DNA from: Rhodocyclaceae bacterium UBA1310
GTDB lineage: Bacteria > Pseudomonadota > Gammaproteobacteria > Burkholderiales > Rhodocyclaceae
Length of the DNA stretch: 23,345 nt
Assembly (NCBI GenBank): GCA_002307175.1
Contig: DBTS01000087.1
Location: 1-23,345 of the forward strand
Direction of reading: 5' to 3'
This document shows, piece after piece, positions 6,615 to 14,941 of the stretch. The notes under the pieces are model-generated. The model saw only the letters and a program-made list of their open reading frames with translations. It ran no database searches and had not been told where the DNA came from. The translations under genes and the position numbers were made by a program. Position 1 is the first letter of the stretch. Each line of letters opens with the position of its first letter.

Positions 6615-7583
6615 TCAGGGACCGGGCGCAAGCCAGTCGCGTACCGGCAGGAACTCGGTATACAGGCGTTCTTCCGCGCTGCCTGGTTCCGGTTGCCAGT
6701 CGTAGCGCCATTTCACTTCCGGTGGCAGCGACATCAGGATCGACTCTGTACGTCCGCCTGATTGCAGGCCGAACAGTGTGCCGCGGTCCCAGACCAGATT
6801 GAACTCCACATAGCGTCCGCGCCGGAAGGCCTGGAAATCCCGCTCGCGGCCTCCCCAGGGCATCTCGCGGCGGCGTTCCACGATGGGCAGGTAGGCTGGC
6901 AGAAAAGCGTCCCCAACACTGCGGGTGAGCGCAAAACTCTGCTCGAACCCCAGATCGCTGAAATCATCAAAAAACAGGCCGCCGACTCCGCGTGGCTCAT
7001 TGCGGTGTTTGAGAAAGAAGTAACGGTCGCACCACGCCTTGAAGCGCGGATGCAGATCTGCCCCGAAAGGCGCCACCGCGTCGTGGCAGACCGTGTGGAA
7101 ATGGCGCACGTCTTCTGCGAACGGATAGTATGGCGTCAGATCCATGCCACCACCAAACCACCAGATGGGTTCTCCTGCAGCCTCTACTGCAGGATCGGGA
7201 TGCGCCACGAAAAAACGGACATTCATGTGTACCGTGGGGCACCAGGGATTACGTGGGTGCAGCACGAGAGACACGCCCATCGCCTCGAATTCCCGCCCGG
7301 CAAGCTGTGGGCGGTTGGCCGAGGCTGAAGGGGGCAGGCCTTTGCCGTGGACGTGCGAAAAATTTACGCCGCCGCGCTCAAAGAAATTGCCTTCCTCGAT
7401 CACCCGCGTGATGCCTTTGCCGCCTTCCGGGCGCTGCCAGGCGTCGGTGCGGAAAGAGGCACCGTCGAAGGCTTCGAGCCTGGCGACGATGTCTGCCTGG
7501 AGATTCGAGAGGTATGCGCGGACTTTTTCGGGATCGGGCCCGCAGTTTTCAGACTGCCGCACTACCACCGCAACAGAACCCAC
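6615..7583 (-). CDS. hemF: Oxygen-dependent coproporphyrinogen III oxidase
   Basis: The 322-residue product converts coproporphyrinogen III to protoporphyrinogen IX with O2, a late step of heme synthesis. Motifs are well conserved: WQRPEGGKGITRVIEEG, GGVNFSHVHG, NPWCPTVHMNVRFF, WWFGGGMDLTPYYPF (residues 141-155), FLKHRNEPRGVGGLFFDDF and RGRYVEFNLVWDRGTLFGL. No ATG fits the N terminus. The frame opens with GTG at 7581-7583, overlapping the DUF2782 gene by 22 bp, and a second GTG sharing a base with the DUF2782 stop (7560-7562) is an equally possible start. Either way translation is probably coupled to the upstream gene. Use of the aerobic enzyme suggests a respiring, oxygen-using organism. It is the last gene of the bcr-to-hemF run. 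Confidence 0.96.
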   Translation of the reverse strand: MGSVAVVVRQSENCGPDPEKVRAYLSNLQADIVARLEAFDGASFRTDAWQRPEGGKGITRVIEEGNFFERGGVNFSHVHGKGLPPSASANRPQLAGREFEAMGVSLVLHPRNPWCPTVHMNVRFFVAHPDPAVEAAGEPIWWFGGGMDLTPYYPFAEDVRHFHTVCHDAVAPFGADLHPRFKAWCDRYFFLKHRNEPRGVGGLFFDDFSDLGFEQSFALTRSVGDAFLPAYLPIVERRREMPWGGRERDFQAFRRGRYVEFNLVWDRGTLFGLQSGGRTESILMSLPPEVKWRYDWQPEPGSAEERLYTEFLPVRDWLAPGP

Positions 7584-7918
7584 TGCGGGATCGAATACCC
7601 GCTATCGAGTTCGTTGAGCCGCTCAAACCCCTTGTTGCGGTCGCGCGCCACGAGGTAATACGGCTTGCCGATGCGTGGCGTGATCTTGATCATGTAGAGC
7701 TGGCCGTTGACGCGGTATTCCTCATAACGGTCGCCGCCACGATTGTGGATCGTTACTTCCGGCTCGACGCCATCATCTGCGCCTGCCGCCACAGTCGGGG
7801 GTGGGGGCGCCGGTTCGGGAATCGGCTCGGTTTTTGGCTGGGCCTGAGCAATGCCGCATGCCAGGGTGGCGATGCAGAATACGCCCAGACAGCGGGCGGA
7901 AAGTGATTGGCTTGTCAT
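7562..7918 (-). CDS. DUF2782 family secreted protein
   Basis: The 118-residue protein starts at ATG 7918 (MTSQSLSARC). The frame remains open further upstream, but that stretch is antisense-like noise within the DUF1631 gene. Residues 1-27 form a Sec signal peptide with likely cleavage after GIAQA. A Pro/Glu-rich linker (PIPEPAPPPP) follows, and then a compact domain with EVTIHNRGGDRYEEYRVNGQLYMIKITPRIGKPYYLV and a C-terminal WVLLRW. This pattern fits DUF2782, a small periplasmic family of unknown function common in beta- and gammaproteobacteria. It sits 34 bp after the DUF1631 gene and overlaps the start of hemF. Confidence 0.85.
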   Translation of the reverse strand: MTSQSLSARCLGVFCIATLACGIAQAQPKTEPIPEPAPPPPTVAAGADDGVEPEVTIHNRGGDRYEEYRVNGQLYMIKITPRIGKPYYLVARDRNKGFERLNELDSGYSIPQWVLLRW

Positions 7919-7952
7919 TTGGTCATCAGGCGTGACGTGAAAGGGCTTCCCT

Positions 7953-10007
7953 TCAATGATAGCGGGCAATTGCGGTTTCTGCTGCGCGGTTGAACGCGCC
8001 CTCAAGCTCGCAAGGCCTTGCCTGCCGGGTTTGGGCATACTGCACCAGCCAGCGCTGCGGGAAGACAAGAATGAGATTTGCATCGGGTGCCACAGCGACG
8101 AACATGCGCGGACTGCCTTCCTGCCGTTCAACGCGCATGCGGTAGGCCGGCTGTTCGGGCAGATGCAGCGTAAACCAGTGCCCCGAACCCAGACCGAGTA
8201 CCCATTCCGGCACTTCACGTTCCGGTTCGCCATCTGGTGGCAGGCGCACGATGGAGAGCCCCGGAACCTCGTCCGAGAAATCATCAATGCGCGCCGAGGT
8301 GGAAACATCGAGGGTCTCGCTCGGCAAGATTCTGGCCGTCCGCCCAAGGATCACCGCGGTATGGCATTCGACGAAGCCCTGGAAAGCTTTTTCCCGCAAT
8401 GCAGCCGGTGTGCCGATGGCATCAAGACCGGCCCTGAGCTGCTGCAGCAGGCCGGGCAGACTGGCCACCAACTGCTGGCGTGCGGCGGGGTCGCTGCGTG
8501 CCTGCACGCTATCGACGAGCTGATTGGCCGTGGCGAGGGCGCGCAGCCAGGCTTCACTCTTCTCGCCGGCGTGCTGATGAATGGCTGCGAGAACGCGAAC
8601 CCACAGTTGTTCGAGAAAGTCGCGGATGGGTGCCGGCGGGTCTCCCGCACACAGGGCGCGGATGGCGCGCGCGGCGCGGTTGCGTGAATGCTCACGGAGG
8701 GTCTCACGTTCCGCTGCTGCAGCAACGGATTCGCCGCGTTTGCGGCAGTTGCCCAGGCGTGCATCGAAACATGCGTCGAGCATTTGGCGGCTGGCGACAA
8801 AAACGCCGAGGTCGCGCTCGAAATTTTGCTGGATGTGGTGTGCAGCATCTTCAATGGCGTGCACGACAGGATGGTCGCCAGAGGTGTCGGGGGCGAGGCT
8901 GTAGGCCAGGCGCAGCAGCGAATCGAGCAGCCCGTGTGCAGCATGCTCGGGATCGGTGAGAACCTTGGCATCGATCAGGGCCAGCTTGCACAGTGGCAGG
9001 CGCAGGCGTTCCAGGCTGGGTTTGACCGCCGTGCACAATTCAGGGTCGGCCTGCAGTACGTCCAGACTCAGGCTGATGGCATCCAGCGTGGCATTGTTTG
9101 CTGCCGGCAGCAGGGTGTTGAGCTCGGCGAAATTCGTTGGCGCAATGGGACTGCCATACGCCTGTGTCGCAGCAGTCTGCTGACGCTCGCTGAGCCACAT
9201 GAAAACGCGTTCGATGATGGCGGCAAGGAGACTGGGGTCCATTGTCACATTGCCACCGCCTCCCGTGCCGCCATTGCCCTGCCCACCGCGCCTGCGCAGC
9301 AGGGTGTTCTGCAGCCGGTTGAGGGGGCCATCCAGTGTTTGCCCGTCGGAGAGCGCGACCTGCCCGGCATTGCCGTAGCCGTGGCCATTGCCAGTGCTCT
9401 CTTCTCTCTGGGCAGTGGGCGAGCTGTAGACGCTGCGCGCACTGTCGTGACTGGTGCTGCGCACCAGCGAGAAGGGTTCAATGCTTTCTGCCTGCAGCAT
9501 TTGCGTGATCTGGCTGTAAAAGCTGCGCAGAGTGAAGGCCAGGGCATGCTTGGCACGCGAGGGAAAGTCCACGCGGGCGTCACCTACCAGTTCTCCCGCG
9601 TCACACATCGCGCGAAGTGCAACACACACAGCGTCAGGCCCCACCGGCAACTGGTCGACCACCGAGGTGTCCTGCCCCAGAAGCGTCATGAAAAGCAGAT
9701 GCAGGCGCGGCAATTCGCGCTCGCAGGCATCCGTCAGATCATGCGAGAGGTTGATCATGGCGACCGTGAGGTCCATGTCATCCGGGTGCACGAGACTGAT
9801 GCGCGAAGCGGTGATGCTACGCAGACGTTTGAACTCTTCCTGGTTGCGCAGACCAGCGAGTTCATCGAAAACCCGGTGTGCTTCGTTACGCAGGGCGTCG
9901 AAGAGCTCAGGGCTGCGAATGCCGGCTTCGGTGACGGCGGCAACCAGAGCGGCGCCAAATTCGTCACGGCAACGGGCGAGCAAGGTGCTACGCAGAGATG
10001 TATTCAT
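7953..10007 (-). CDS. DUF1631 family protein
   Basis: The 684-residue cytoplasmic protein matches DUF1631, a proteobacterial family of unknown function that databases sometimes mislabel as thymidine phosphorylase. It is largely helical. The N-terminal region has RLRSITASRISLVHPDDMDLTVAMINLS. A glycine-rich linker follows (residues about 230-260, with GGQGNGGTGGGGN), then a second helical domain and a C-terminal module with WFTLHLPEQPAYRMRVE and DANLILVFPQRWLVQYAQ, which resembles a small beta-rich domain. There are no transmembrane segments or obvious catalytic residues. ATG 10007 has GGAG 6 nt upstream, and the gene begins 21 bp after rdgB. The opposite strand carries a very long open frame here, which I regard as a codon-bias shadow. 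Confidence 0.86.
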   Translation of the reverse strand: MNTSLRSTLLARCRDEFGAALVAAVTEAGIRSPELFDALRNEAHRVFDELAGLRNQEEFKRLRSITASRISLVHPDDMDLTVAMINLSHDLTDACERELPRLHLLFMTLLGQDTSVVDQLPVGPDAVCVALRAMCDAGELVGDARVDFPSRAKHALAFTLRSFYSQITQMLQAESIEPFSLVRSTSHDSARSVYSSPTAQREESTGNGHGYGNAGQVALSDGQTLDGPLNRLQNTLLRRRGGQGNGGTGGGGNVTMDPSLLAAIIERVFMWLSERQQTAATQAYGSPIAPTNFAELNTLLPAANNATLDAISLSLDVLQADPELCTAVKPSLERLRLPLCKLALIDAKVLTDPEHAAHGLLDSLLRLAYSLAPDTSGDHPVVHAIEDAAHHIQQNFERDLGVFVASRQMLDACFDARLGNCRKRGESVAAAAERETLREHSRNRAARAIRALCAGDPPAPIRDFLEQLWVRVLAAIHQHAGEKSEAWLRALATANQLVDSVQARSDPAARQQLVASLPGLLQQLRAGLDAIGTPAALREKAFQGFVECHTAVILGRTARILPSETLDVSTSARIDDFSDEVPGLSIVRLPPDGEPEREVPEWVLGLGSGHWFTLHLPEQPAYRMRVERQEGSPRMFVAVAPDANLILVFPQRWLVQYAQTRQARPCELEGAFNRAAETAIARYH

Positions 10008-10028
10008 GTCATCTCCAGCTTGGATAGC

Positions 10029-10610
10029 CTAGGTCAGTCGGGCAAGCAGGCGGCGACAGGCGGCACCGCGATGGCTCAGCGTGTTTTTTCGTGCAGCGTC
10101 AAGTTCTGCAGCAGTCAGCCCCATCTCGGGCAGAAGGAAGTAGGGATCGTAGCCAAAGCCACCCGCTCCCCTCGGAGTGTCGATGATCTCGCCGTGCCAC
10201 TCTCCCTCGGCGATGATCGGCTGGGGGTCATCGGCACTATGTACGAGTACCAGTGCGCAGACGTAATGGGCTTTGCGGTTGCTCCGGCCGGCAAGCTTCT
10301 CAACCATCAGGGCATTGTTGCGCGCATCCGACTTTGGCTCGCCGGCGAAGCGTGCAGAGTGCACCCCCGGTGCGCCCTGCAGGGCATCGATACAGATCCC
10401 CGAATCATCTGCCAGTGCAGGCAGGCCGGTGCTTGCCGAGGCGTGGCGGGCTTTTGCCAGGGCGTTTTCAACGAAGGTGCAATGAGGCTCCTCGGCTTCG
10501 CTGACGCCCAACTGGGATTGGGGAAGCACCTCCCAGCCAAGTGGGGCGAGGAGGGCCTGGAATTCTCGCAATTTCCCAGGATTGTTCGAGGCGAGGACAA
10601 GTTTTTTCAT
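10029..10610 (-). CDS. rdgB: XTP/dITP pyrophosphatase (non-canonical purine NTPase)
   Basis: The 193-residue enzyme hydrolyses dITP, ITP and XTP to monophosphates, keeping deaminated purines out of DNA and RNA. Diagnostic motifs: LASNNPGKLREF near the N terminus (substrate binding), GLPALADDSGICIDAL with the metal-binding Asp pair near residues 68-69, GVHSARFAG, GGFGYDPYFLLPEMGLT, and the C-terminal NTLSHRGAA. The length is typical. It lies in the minus-strand run 42 bp after the aldo/keto reductase gene and 21 bp before the DUF1631 gene. Its own ribosome binding site is weak. Confidence 0.96.
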   Translation of the reverse strand: MKKLVLASNNPGKLREFQALLAPLGWEVLPQSQLGVSEAEEPHCTFVENALAKARHASASTGLPALADDSGICIDALQGAPGVHSARFAGEPKSDARNNALMVEKLAGRSNRKAHYVCALVLVHSADDPQPIIAEGEWHGEIIDTPRGAGGFGYDPYFLLPEMGLTAAELDAARKNTLSHRGAACRRLLARLT

Positions 10611-10652
10611 TGCGACCGCGTGAAAGATGAAATGAGCCCCTCATTGTATGCG

Positions 10653-11624
10653 TTAGTCGATCACCGATTCGCAGGCAGCATCCATCCGGGCAAGAATTTC
10701 GGTAGTCAGGCGCGGTACAAGTTCCATTGCCTGCATGTTTTCTTTGACCTGTTCTGGCCGTGAAGCGCCTGTAATCACCGTGGATACGTGAGGATTGCGG
10801 GCACACCAGGCAATCGCCAGCTGGCTTGGTGTGCAGCCCAGTTCTGCGGAGATATCCATGAGTTTGCGCACAGCTTCGTTGCGTGCCGGCGAGATGAGGC
10901 GTTCCTGCAACCACTCGTAACCCTTGAGCGTGCCACGCGAGCCTTCGGGAATTCCATCGATGTATTTGCCGCTGAGCACACCGGCACCCAGCGGGCTCCA
11001 GGTCGTCAGGCCCAGTCCGATGTCTTCATACAGGCGCTGGTATTCCGTTTCCACGCGGCGGCGCACGAACAGGTTGTATTGCGGCTGTTCCATCACCGGC
11101 TTGTGCAGGTGATGGCGCTCGGCGATCTCCCAGGCCGCGCGGATTTCGTCGGCACTCCACTCGGACGTGCCCCAGTAGAGGGCTTTGCCGCGTGCGATGA
11201 TGTCATGCATGGCCCACACGGTTTCCTCTATCGGGGTGTGCGGGTCGGGACGGTGACAGAAGATCAGATCCAGATAATCCAGCCCAAAGCGGCGTAGCGA
11301 ACCCTCCACGGCCCCCAGCAGATACTTGCGGTTTAGTGTGTGGTGCACATTGGGATCGTTCGAGAGACCCCAGTAGAACTTGCTCGACACGACGTAATGC
11401 TCGCGCTGCCAGCCCAACTGGCGCAGCGCTTCGCCCATGATCCGCTCGGATTCTCCGGCGGCGTAGGTTTCTGCGTTATCAAAGAAGTTCACCCCATGAT
11501 CGCGTGCAGCGGCCATGATTTCCCGTGCGTGCGAGGCATCAACCTGATTGGCGTAGGTGACCCACGAGCCCAGGGAAAGGGCGCTGACTTTGAGGCCGGA
11601 ACGGCCCAGACGACGATATTCCAT
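10653..11624 (-). CDS. Aldo/keto reductase (Kv-beta / YghZ-like subgroup)
   Basis: The 323-residue NADP(H)-dependent oxidoreductase has the AKR TIM-barrel signature. It starts MEYRRLGRSGLKVSALSLG and carries the catalytic tetrad Asp49, Tyr54, Lys82 and His124 (FFDNAETYAAGESE, SSKFYWG, FCHRPDP). The C-terminal cofactor segment is STVITGASRPEQVKENMQA. The long N-terminal match and PQYNLFVRRRVE resemble the potassium-channel beta-subunit-like AKRs, which reduce small aldehydes such as methylglyoxal in related bacteria. The true substrate is unknown. Its start ATG at 11624 lies 3 bp after the stop of the exporter gene, with its GGAGG site straddling that stop, so translation is probably coupled. 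Confidence 0.93.
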   Translation of the reverse strand: MEYRRLGRSGLKVSALSLGSWVTYANQVDASHAREIMAAARDHGVNFFDNAETYAAGESERIMGEALRQLGWQREHYVVSSKFYWGLSNDPNVHHTLNRKYLLGAVEGSLRRFGLDYLDLIFCHRPDPHTPIEETVWAMHDIIARGKALYWGTSEWSADEIRAAWEIAERHHLHKPVMEQPQYNLFVRRRVETEYQRLYEDIGLGLTTWSPLGAGVLSGKYIDGIPEGSRGTLKGYEWLQERLISPARNEAVRKLMDISAELGCTPSQLAIAWCARNPHVSTVITGASRPEQVKENMQAMELVPRLTTEILARMDAACESVID

Positions 11625-11627
11625 GTT

Positions 11628-12848
11628 TCATTCCTCCGAAGGCAGTGATTGCGTGCGGTGCGAAAAGAAGCGGTAAGCCAGATAGGCGGCAAAGGAGATG
11701 GCCCATACAGCGGCCATTGCTGTTGCCAGATGCAATGTGGAATCCCACAGTAATGGCACCAGCAGGCCGGCACCCAGGCCCATGATCAGGGTCTGGATGA
11801 AGCCCTGGCAGCTCGATGCCATGCCACGCCGGCTAGGGTACATGTCCAGCGCCAGAATGGTGAGTGCGGGAAACGCGATATTCTGCGCAAAGGTGTGGAT
11901 GGCCAGTTGCGGGATGCGTGTGGCGAGTGTGGTGGGCAGCCACAGGTTGGCGGCCAGATTGAGCAGTGCCGCGAGGGCGGAGATCGCAAATGCGATGCAG
12001 ATGATGCGGTGGGGTGAGAGCCTGTGCGACAGGCGTACCGCAACCACGGAACCAAGGATCATGCCCGTCACCAATGGCACAAACAGCCAGCCGAACTGGG
12101 TTTCACCCAGATGCAGATGACGCGGCAGGAATACCGGGGCGGACATGATGTAGAGGAAGAAGCCGGCAAAGAAAAAGGCTCCGCACAGTGACATGGCGAT
12201 GAATCCTGGATTCAGCATCACGGCGGTATAGCCTTTGAGCAGGTTCCCCAGATGCAGTGGCTGGCGTTTTTCCGGTGGCAGGGTTTCGGGCAGCATCCTG
12301 AAGGCCATCACCATCTGGGCACAGGCCAGCAGCACGAGAAAGAAAAAGATGGCGCGCCAGCCCAGCCAGGCGGTCAGTGCCCCGCCGAGAATGGGGGCAA
12401 TGGCCGGCCCCAGTGCAAAGACCATGGCAACATGCGACATCAGGCGTTGTGCCGGTGGGCCGTCCAGTACGTCACGGACGATGGCCCGCCCGACAATCAC
12501 CCCGACGCCGGCGGACATGCCCTGCAGGGCCCGGCCGATCAGCAGCACATGGATATTCGGTGCCAGTGCGCAAAACAGTGAGGCAAGGATGTACAGCGCC
12601 AGCCCGACGAGGATCACGCGTTTGCGCCCGAGGGTATCGGAAATCGCCCCGTGCAGCAGCATCATGGTCGCAAACGGCAGCATGTATGCGGTCAGCGATT
12701 GCTGCATCGCCACGGCATCGGTTCCCAGGTCGCGCTGCATGGCCTGGAAAGCCGGCAGATAGGCATCCGTCGAGAATGGCCCGATGACGTTGAGAAAGGC
12801 CAGCAGAAATGCCAGCCTGGTATAGGAAATTTTGATCTGCTGGAGCAT
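11628..12848 (-). CDS. Bcr/CflA family MFS drug exporter
   Basis: The 406-residue inner-membrane protein is a 12-helix proton-driven exporter of the DHA1 Bcr/CflA group. Visible hallmarks: FLNVIGPFSTDAYLPAFQ in helix 1, motif A in loop 2-3 (GAISDTLGRKRVILVG), and GRALQGMSAGVGVIVGRAIV followed by RD in helix 4, which is the Bcr signature. It starts at ATG 12848 (MLQQIKISY). It heads the run of minus-strand genes down to hemF and is closely coupled with the aldo/keto reductase. Members export bicyclomycin, sulfonamides or small peptides, but the substrate here is open. Two hairpins lie upstream. Confidence 0.92.
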   Translation of the reverse strand: MLQQIKISYTRLAFLLAFLNVIGPFSTDAYLPAFQAMQRDLGTDAVAMQQSLTAYMLPFATMMLLHGAISDTLGRKRVILVGLALYILASLFCALAPNIHVLLIGRALQGMSAGVGVIVGRAIVRDVLDGPPAQRLMSHVAMVFALGPAIAPILGGALTAWLGWRAIFFFLVLLACAQMVMAFRMLPETLPPEKRQPLHLGNLLKGYTAVMLNPGFIAMSLCGAFFFAGFFLYIMSAPVFLPRHLHLGETQFGWLFVPLVTGMILGSVVAVRLSHRLSPHRIICIAFAISALAALLNLAANLWLPTTLATRIPQLAIHTFAQNIAFPALTILALDMYPSRRGMASSCQGFIQTLIMGLGAGLLVPLLWDSTLHLATAMAAVWAISFAAYLAYRFFSHRTQSLPSEE

Positions 12849-12903
12849 GGTGCCTGTTGCATCCGTACGGCGGAGATTATCCGGGCCGGATGTCGTTGCT
12901 TAT

Positions 12904-12923
12904 TGTGGAGGAGACCCTCCACA
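12904..12923. promoter_or_regulatory. 8+8 bp palindrome upstream of the Bcr-type gene
   Basis: TGTGGAGG (12904-12911) and CCTCCACA (12916-12923) form a perfect 8-bp inverted repeat around AGAC. It ends 56 bp upstream of the exporter start. It may be an operator or a leader hairpin. No T-run is present. Confidence 0.4.
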
Positions 12924-12934
12924 CTAGCATTGTG

Positions 12935-12955
12935 CGCCGCGCTTGTCGCGCGGCG
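12935..12955. terminator. GC-rich hairpin, possible end of the phospholipid-repair operon
   Basis: CGCCGCGC (12935-12942), loop TTGTC, GCGCGGCG (12948-12955) form a perfect 8-bp stem, 36 bp after the stop of the LplT-PlsC fusion gene read on the minus strand. No U-run follows, so terminator activity is uncertain. Confidence 0.45.
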
Positions 12956-12991
12956 TATCACCTGAGCCTGCGCGAGCTTGTCCGCAGTTTC

Positions 12992-14884
12992 TCAGCGATG
13001 ATCGCCGCGGAGTTCCTGCACGATGTCGTGCAGCACTTTCGGGGTGAGTGCCTCCGGCGCAATCGGGGCCGAAACGATCAGTTCGATGGGGTTGAACAGC
13101 CCGCGCCGCAGCGGTTTGCTCATTGCCGGGCCATCCTTGCGCGAGAAGAAACTGCCCCACATTCCGCGCAGGGCCATCGGCAGCACCGGCACCGGGGTAC
13201 GGGCGAGAATCTTGCTGACACCGCCCTTGAAGGGTTCGATGTCGCCGGTATCAGTGACCCGCCCTTCGGGGAAGATGCCGACGACTTCCCCGGCTTCCAG
13301 CGCTGCGGCGATATTGTCGTATGCCGCAATCAGGACGCTGCGGTCTTCCCTCGCGGCAGCCATCGGAATTGCACCGCTTTTGGCGAAGATGTAGTGCAGC
13401 ACCGGCTTGGCGTACATGGTGTAGTCGGCCACGAAGCGGATCGGCCGGCGGCACATCGAGGCGATGATGAAGGCGTCGATGAAGCTGGGGTGATTGCAGA
13501 CAATCAGCACCGGGCCTTTGGCCGGAATATGTTCGAGCCCTTCGGTCTTCAGGCGGTAGAACGTGCGTACCAGCACCCAGGCGATGCAGCGCATCACGAA
13601 TTCCGGCACCAGCCCGTAGATGTAGATGGCGACAGCGGCATTCATCAGCGCAGCCACCATGAACAGCTGTGGAATGCTCAGGCCCTGGCTCAGGGCAATC
13701 GAGCCGAAGATCGACGACACTACCATGAAAGCCGCGTTGAGGATGTTGTTGGCGGCAATCACACGTGAGCGTTCGCCTTCTTCCGAGCGTTGCTGGATCA
13801 AGGCATACAGCGGCACTGTGAAGAAGCCGCCGGAGATGCCGATGAGCACGAGGTCGGCGATGATGCGCCAGTTGCCCGGATGGCTGAGGAACAGCGTCAG
13901 GGTCATGTGTGCCGGCGCCAGGGCCGGGCTGGAGAGCCACAGGTCCAGGCCGGCAAGTGTCAGGCCGATTGAGCCAAACGGCACGAGACCGATTTCCACG
14001 TGCTTGCCGGAGAGGCGTTCGCACAGGAAGGCGCCCACTGCGATACCGACGATAAAAGAGGCCAGCAAGGGCGTGACCATTTCTTCGCTGCCGCCGAGCA
14101 CTTGCCGCACATATAGCGGAAACTGCACCAGGAGCAGGGCGCCGAAGAACCAGAACCACGAGATGCCCATGGTGGAATGGAACACCGTGCGGTTGCGGTG
14201 GATCAGGCGCAGATTGCGCCAGGTTTCGGTCAGCGGGTTCAGGCTGATACGCAGATCTGGTGCAGCCGGCGGGGCGGTGGGGATTCCCAGGCTGGCCAGC
14301 AGGCCGAAAACCGCGATGACCACGCAGGAGATGCCAGCGTAGAGCGCGCCATGGGGTTTGAAGGTCATCAGTTCGCCCGCCAGCAGCGTGCCGGCGAGGA
14401 TGGCAATGAAGGTGGCGCTTTCCACCCAGGCATTGCCGGCAACCAGCTCATCAGGGTGCAGGTGCTGGGGCAGGATGGAATATTTCAGTGGCCCGAAAAA
14501 GGTCGAATGCAGACCCATCAGGAACAGGGCGGCAAGCAGGAGAACGGCGTTTGCGGTGGCAAAGCCATACGTGGCGAGGCAGGCGATGCCGATCTCGATG
14601 GCCTTGATGATGCGGATCATGACGGCCTTGTCGAATTTGTCAGCCAACTGGCCCGCCATGGCCGAGAACAGGAAGAAGGGGAGCACAAACAGCCCACCCG
14701 CGAGATTGACGATCAGTTCCGGCGCAAGCCCAAGTATCTTGCCACTCTGAAAGGCGACCAGCAGGATGAGCGCATTTTTAAAGACGTTGTCATTAAATGC
14801 GCCGCATAGCTGCGTAAAAAACAGCGGTCCGAAGCGACGCTGCCCAAGCAGTTTGGTGACGGAATGCGAAGATTCAGTATTCAT
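12992..14884 (-). CDS. LplT-like MFS lysophospholipid transporter fused to PlsC-type acyltransferase
   Basis: The 630-residue protein is a fusion. Residues 1 to about 430 are a 12-helix MFS of the LplT type (FFTQLCGAFNDNVFKNALILL near the start, STFFGPLKYSILPQHL, and a domain of helices ending YIYGLVPEF). Residues about 445-630 form a PlsC/LPLAT acyltransferase with NHPSFID (464-470; His and Asp catalytic), FPEGRVTDTGD (EGR 540-542) and VPVLPMALRGMWG. In E. coli LplT flips lysophospholipids across the inner membrane to the acyltransferase Aas, and many bacteria fuse LplT, PlsC and an acyl-ACP synthetase into one chain. This protein has only the first two parts, and the synthetase sits in the neighbouring genes. 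The frame extends to a GTG at 14926, but ATG 14884 matches the family N terminus better. It is 57 bp from the aas copy upstream. Confidence 0.88.
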   Translation of the reverse strand: MNTESSHSVTKLLGQRRFGPLFFTQLCGAFNDNVFKNALILLVAFQSGKILGLAPELIVNLAGGLFVLPFFLFSAMAGQLADKFDKAVMIRIIKAIEIGIACLATYGFATANAVLLLAALFLMGLHSTFFGPLKYSILPQHLHPDELVAGNAWVESATFIAILAGTLLAGELMTFKPHGALYAGISCVVIAVFGLLASLGIPTAPPAAPDLRISLNPLTETWRNLRLIHRNRTVFHSTMGISWFWFFGALLLVQFPLYVRQVLGGSEEMVTPLLASFIVGIAVGAFLCERLSGKHVEIGLVPFGSIGLTLAGLDLWLSSPALAPAHMTLTLFLSHPGNWRIIADLVLIGISGGFFTVPLYALIQQRSEEGERSRVIAANNILNAAFMVVSSIFGSIALSQGLSIPQLFMVAALMNAAVAIYIYGLVPEFVMRCIAWVLVRTFYRLKTEGLEHIPAKGPVLIVCNHPSFIDAFIIASMCRRPIRFVADYTMYAKPVLHYIFAKSGAIPMAAAREDRSVLIAAYDNIAAALEAGEVVGIFPEGRVTDTGDIEPFKGGVSKILARTPVPVLPMALRGMWGSFFSRKDGPAMSKPLRRGLFNPIELIVSAPIAPEALTPKVLHDIVQELRGDHR

Positions 14885-14941
14885 CGAGCTGGCAGCCTTT
14901 GATCCGATGTGCTGAGCATAACCCACAGCCTGCGGTTTGTG

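Noticed and set aside
7919..8347. N-terminal extension of the DUF2782 frame to 8347
   Set aside because: The extra 143 codons overlap the end of the DUF1631 gene and precede a clear signal peptide beginning at 7918. They do not look like protein.
8688..10763. 691-codon open frame on the plus strand
   Set aside because: It lies antisense to the DUF1631 and rdgB genes, both with clear protein-family matches. High GC at third positions suppresses stops on the opposite strand, and the translation is rich in Arg, Gln, His and Gly with no recognisable motif.
14885..14926. GTG start at 14926 for the LplT-PlsC fusion
   Set aside because: It adds 14 residues absent from the typical LplT N terminus. 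The ATG at 14884 puts the conserved FFTQLCGAFNDNVFKNA segment at the usual distance from the start, although its ribosome binding site is also weak.
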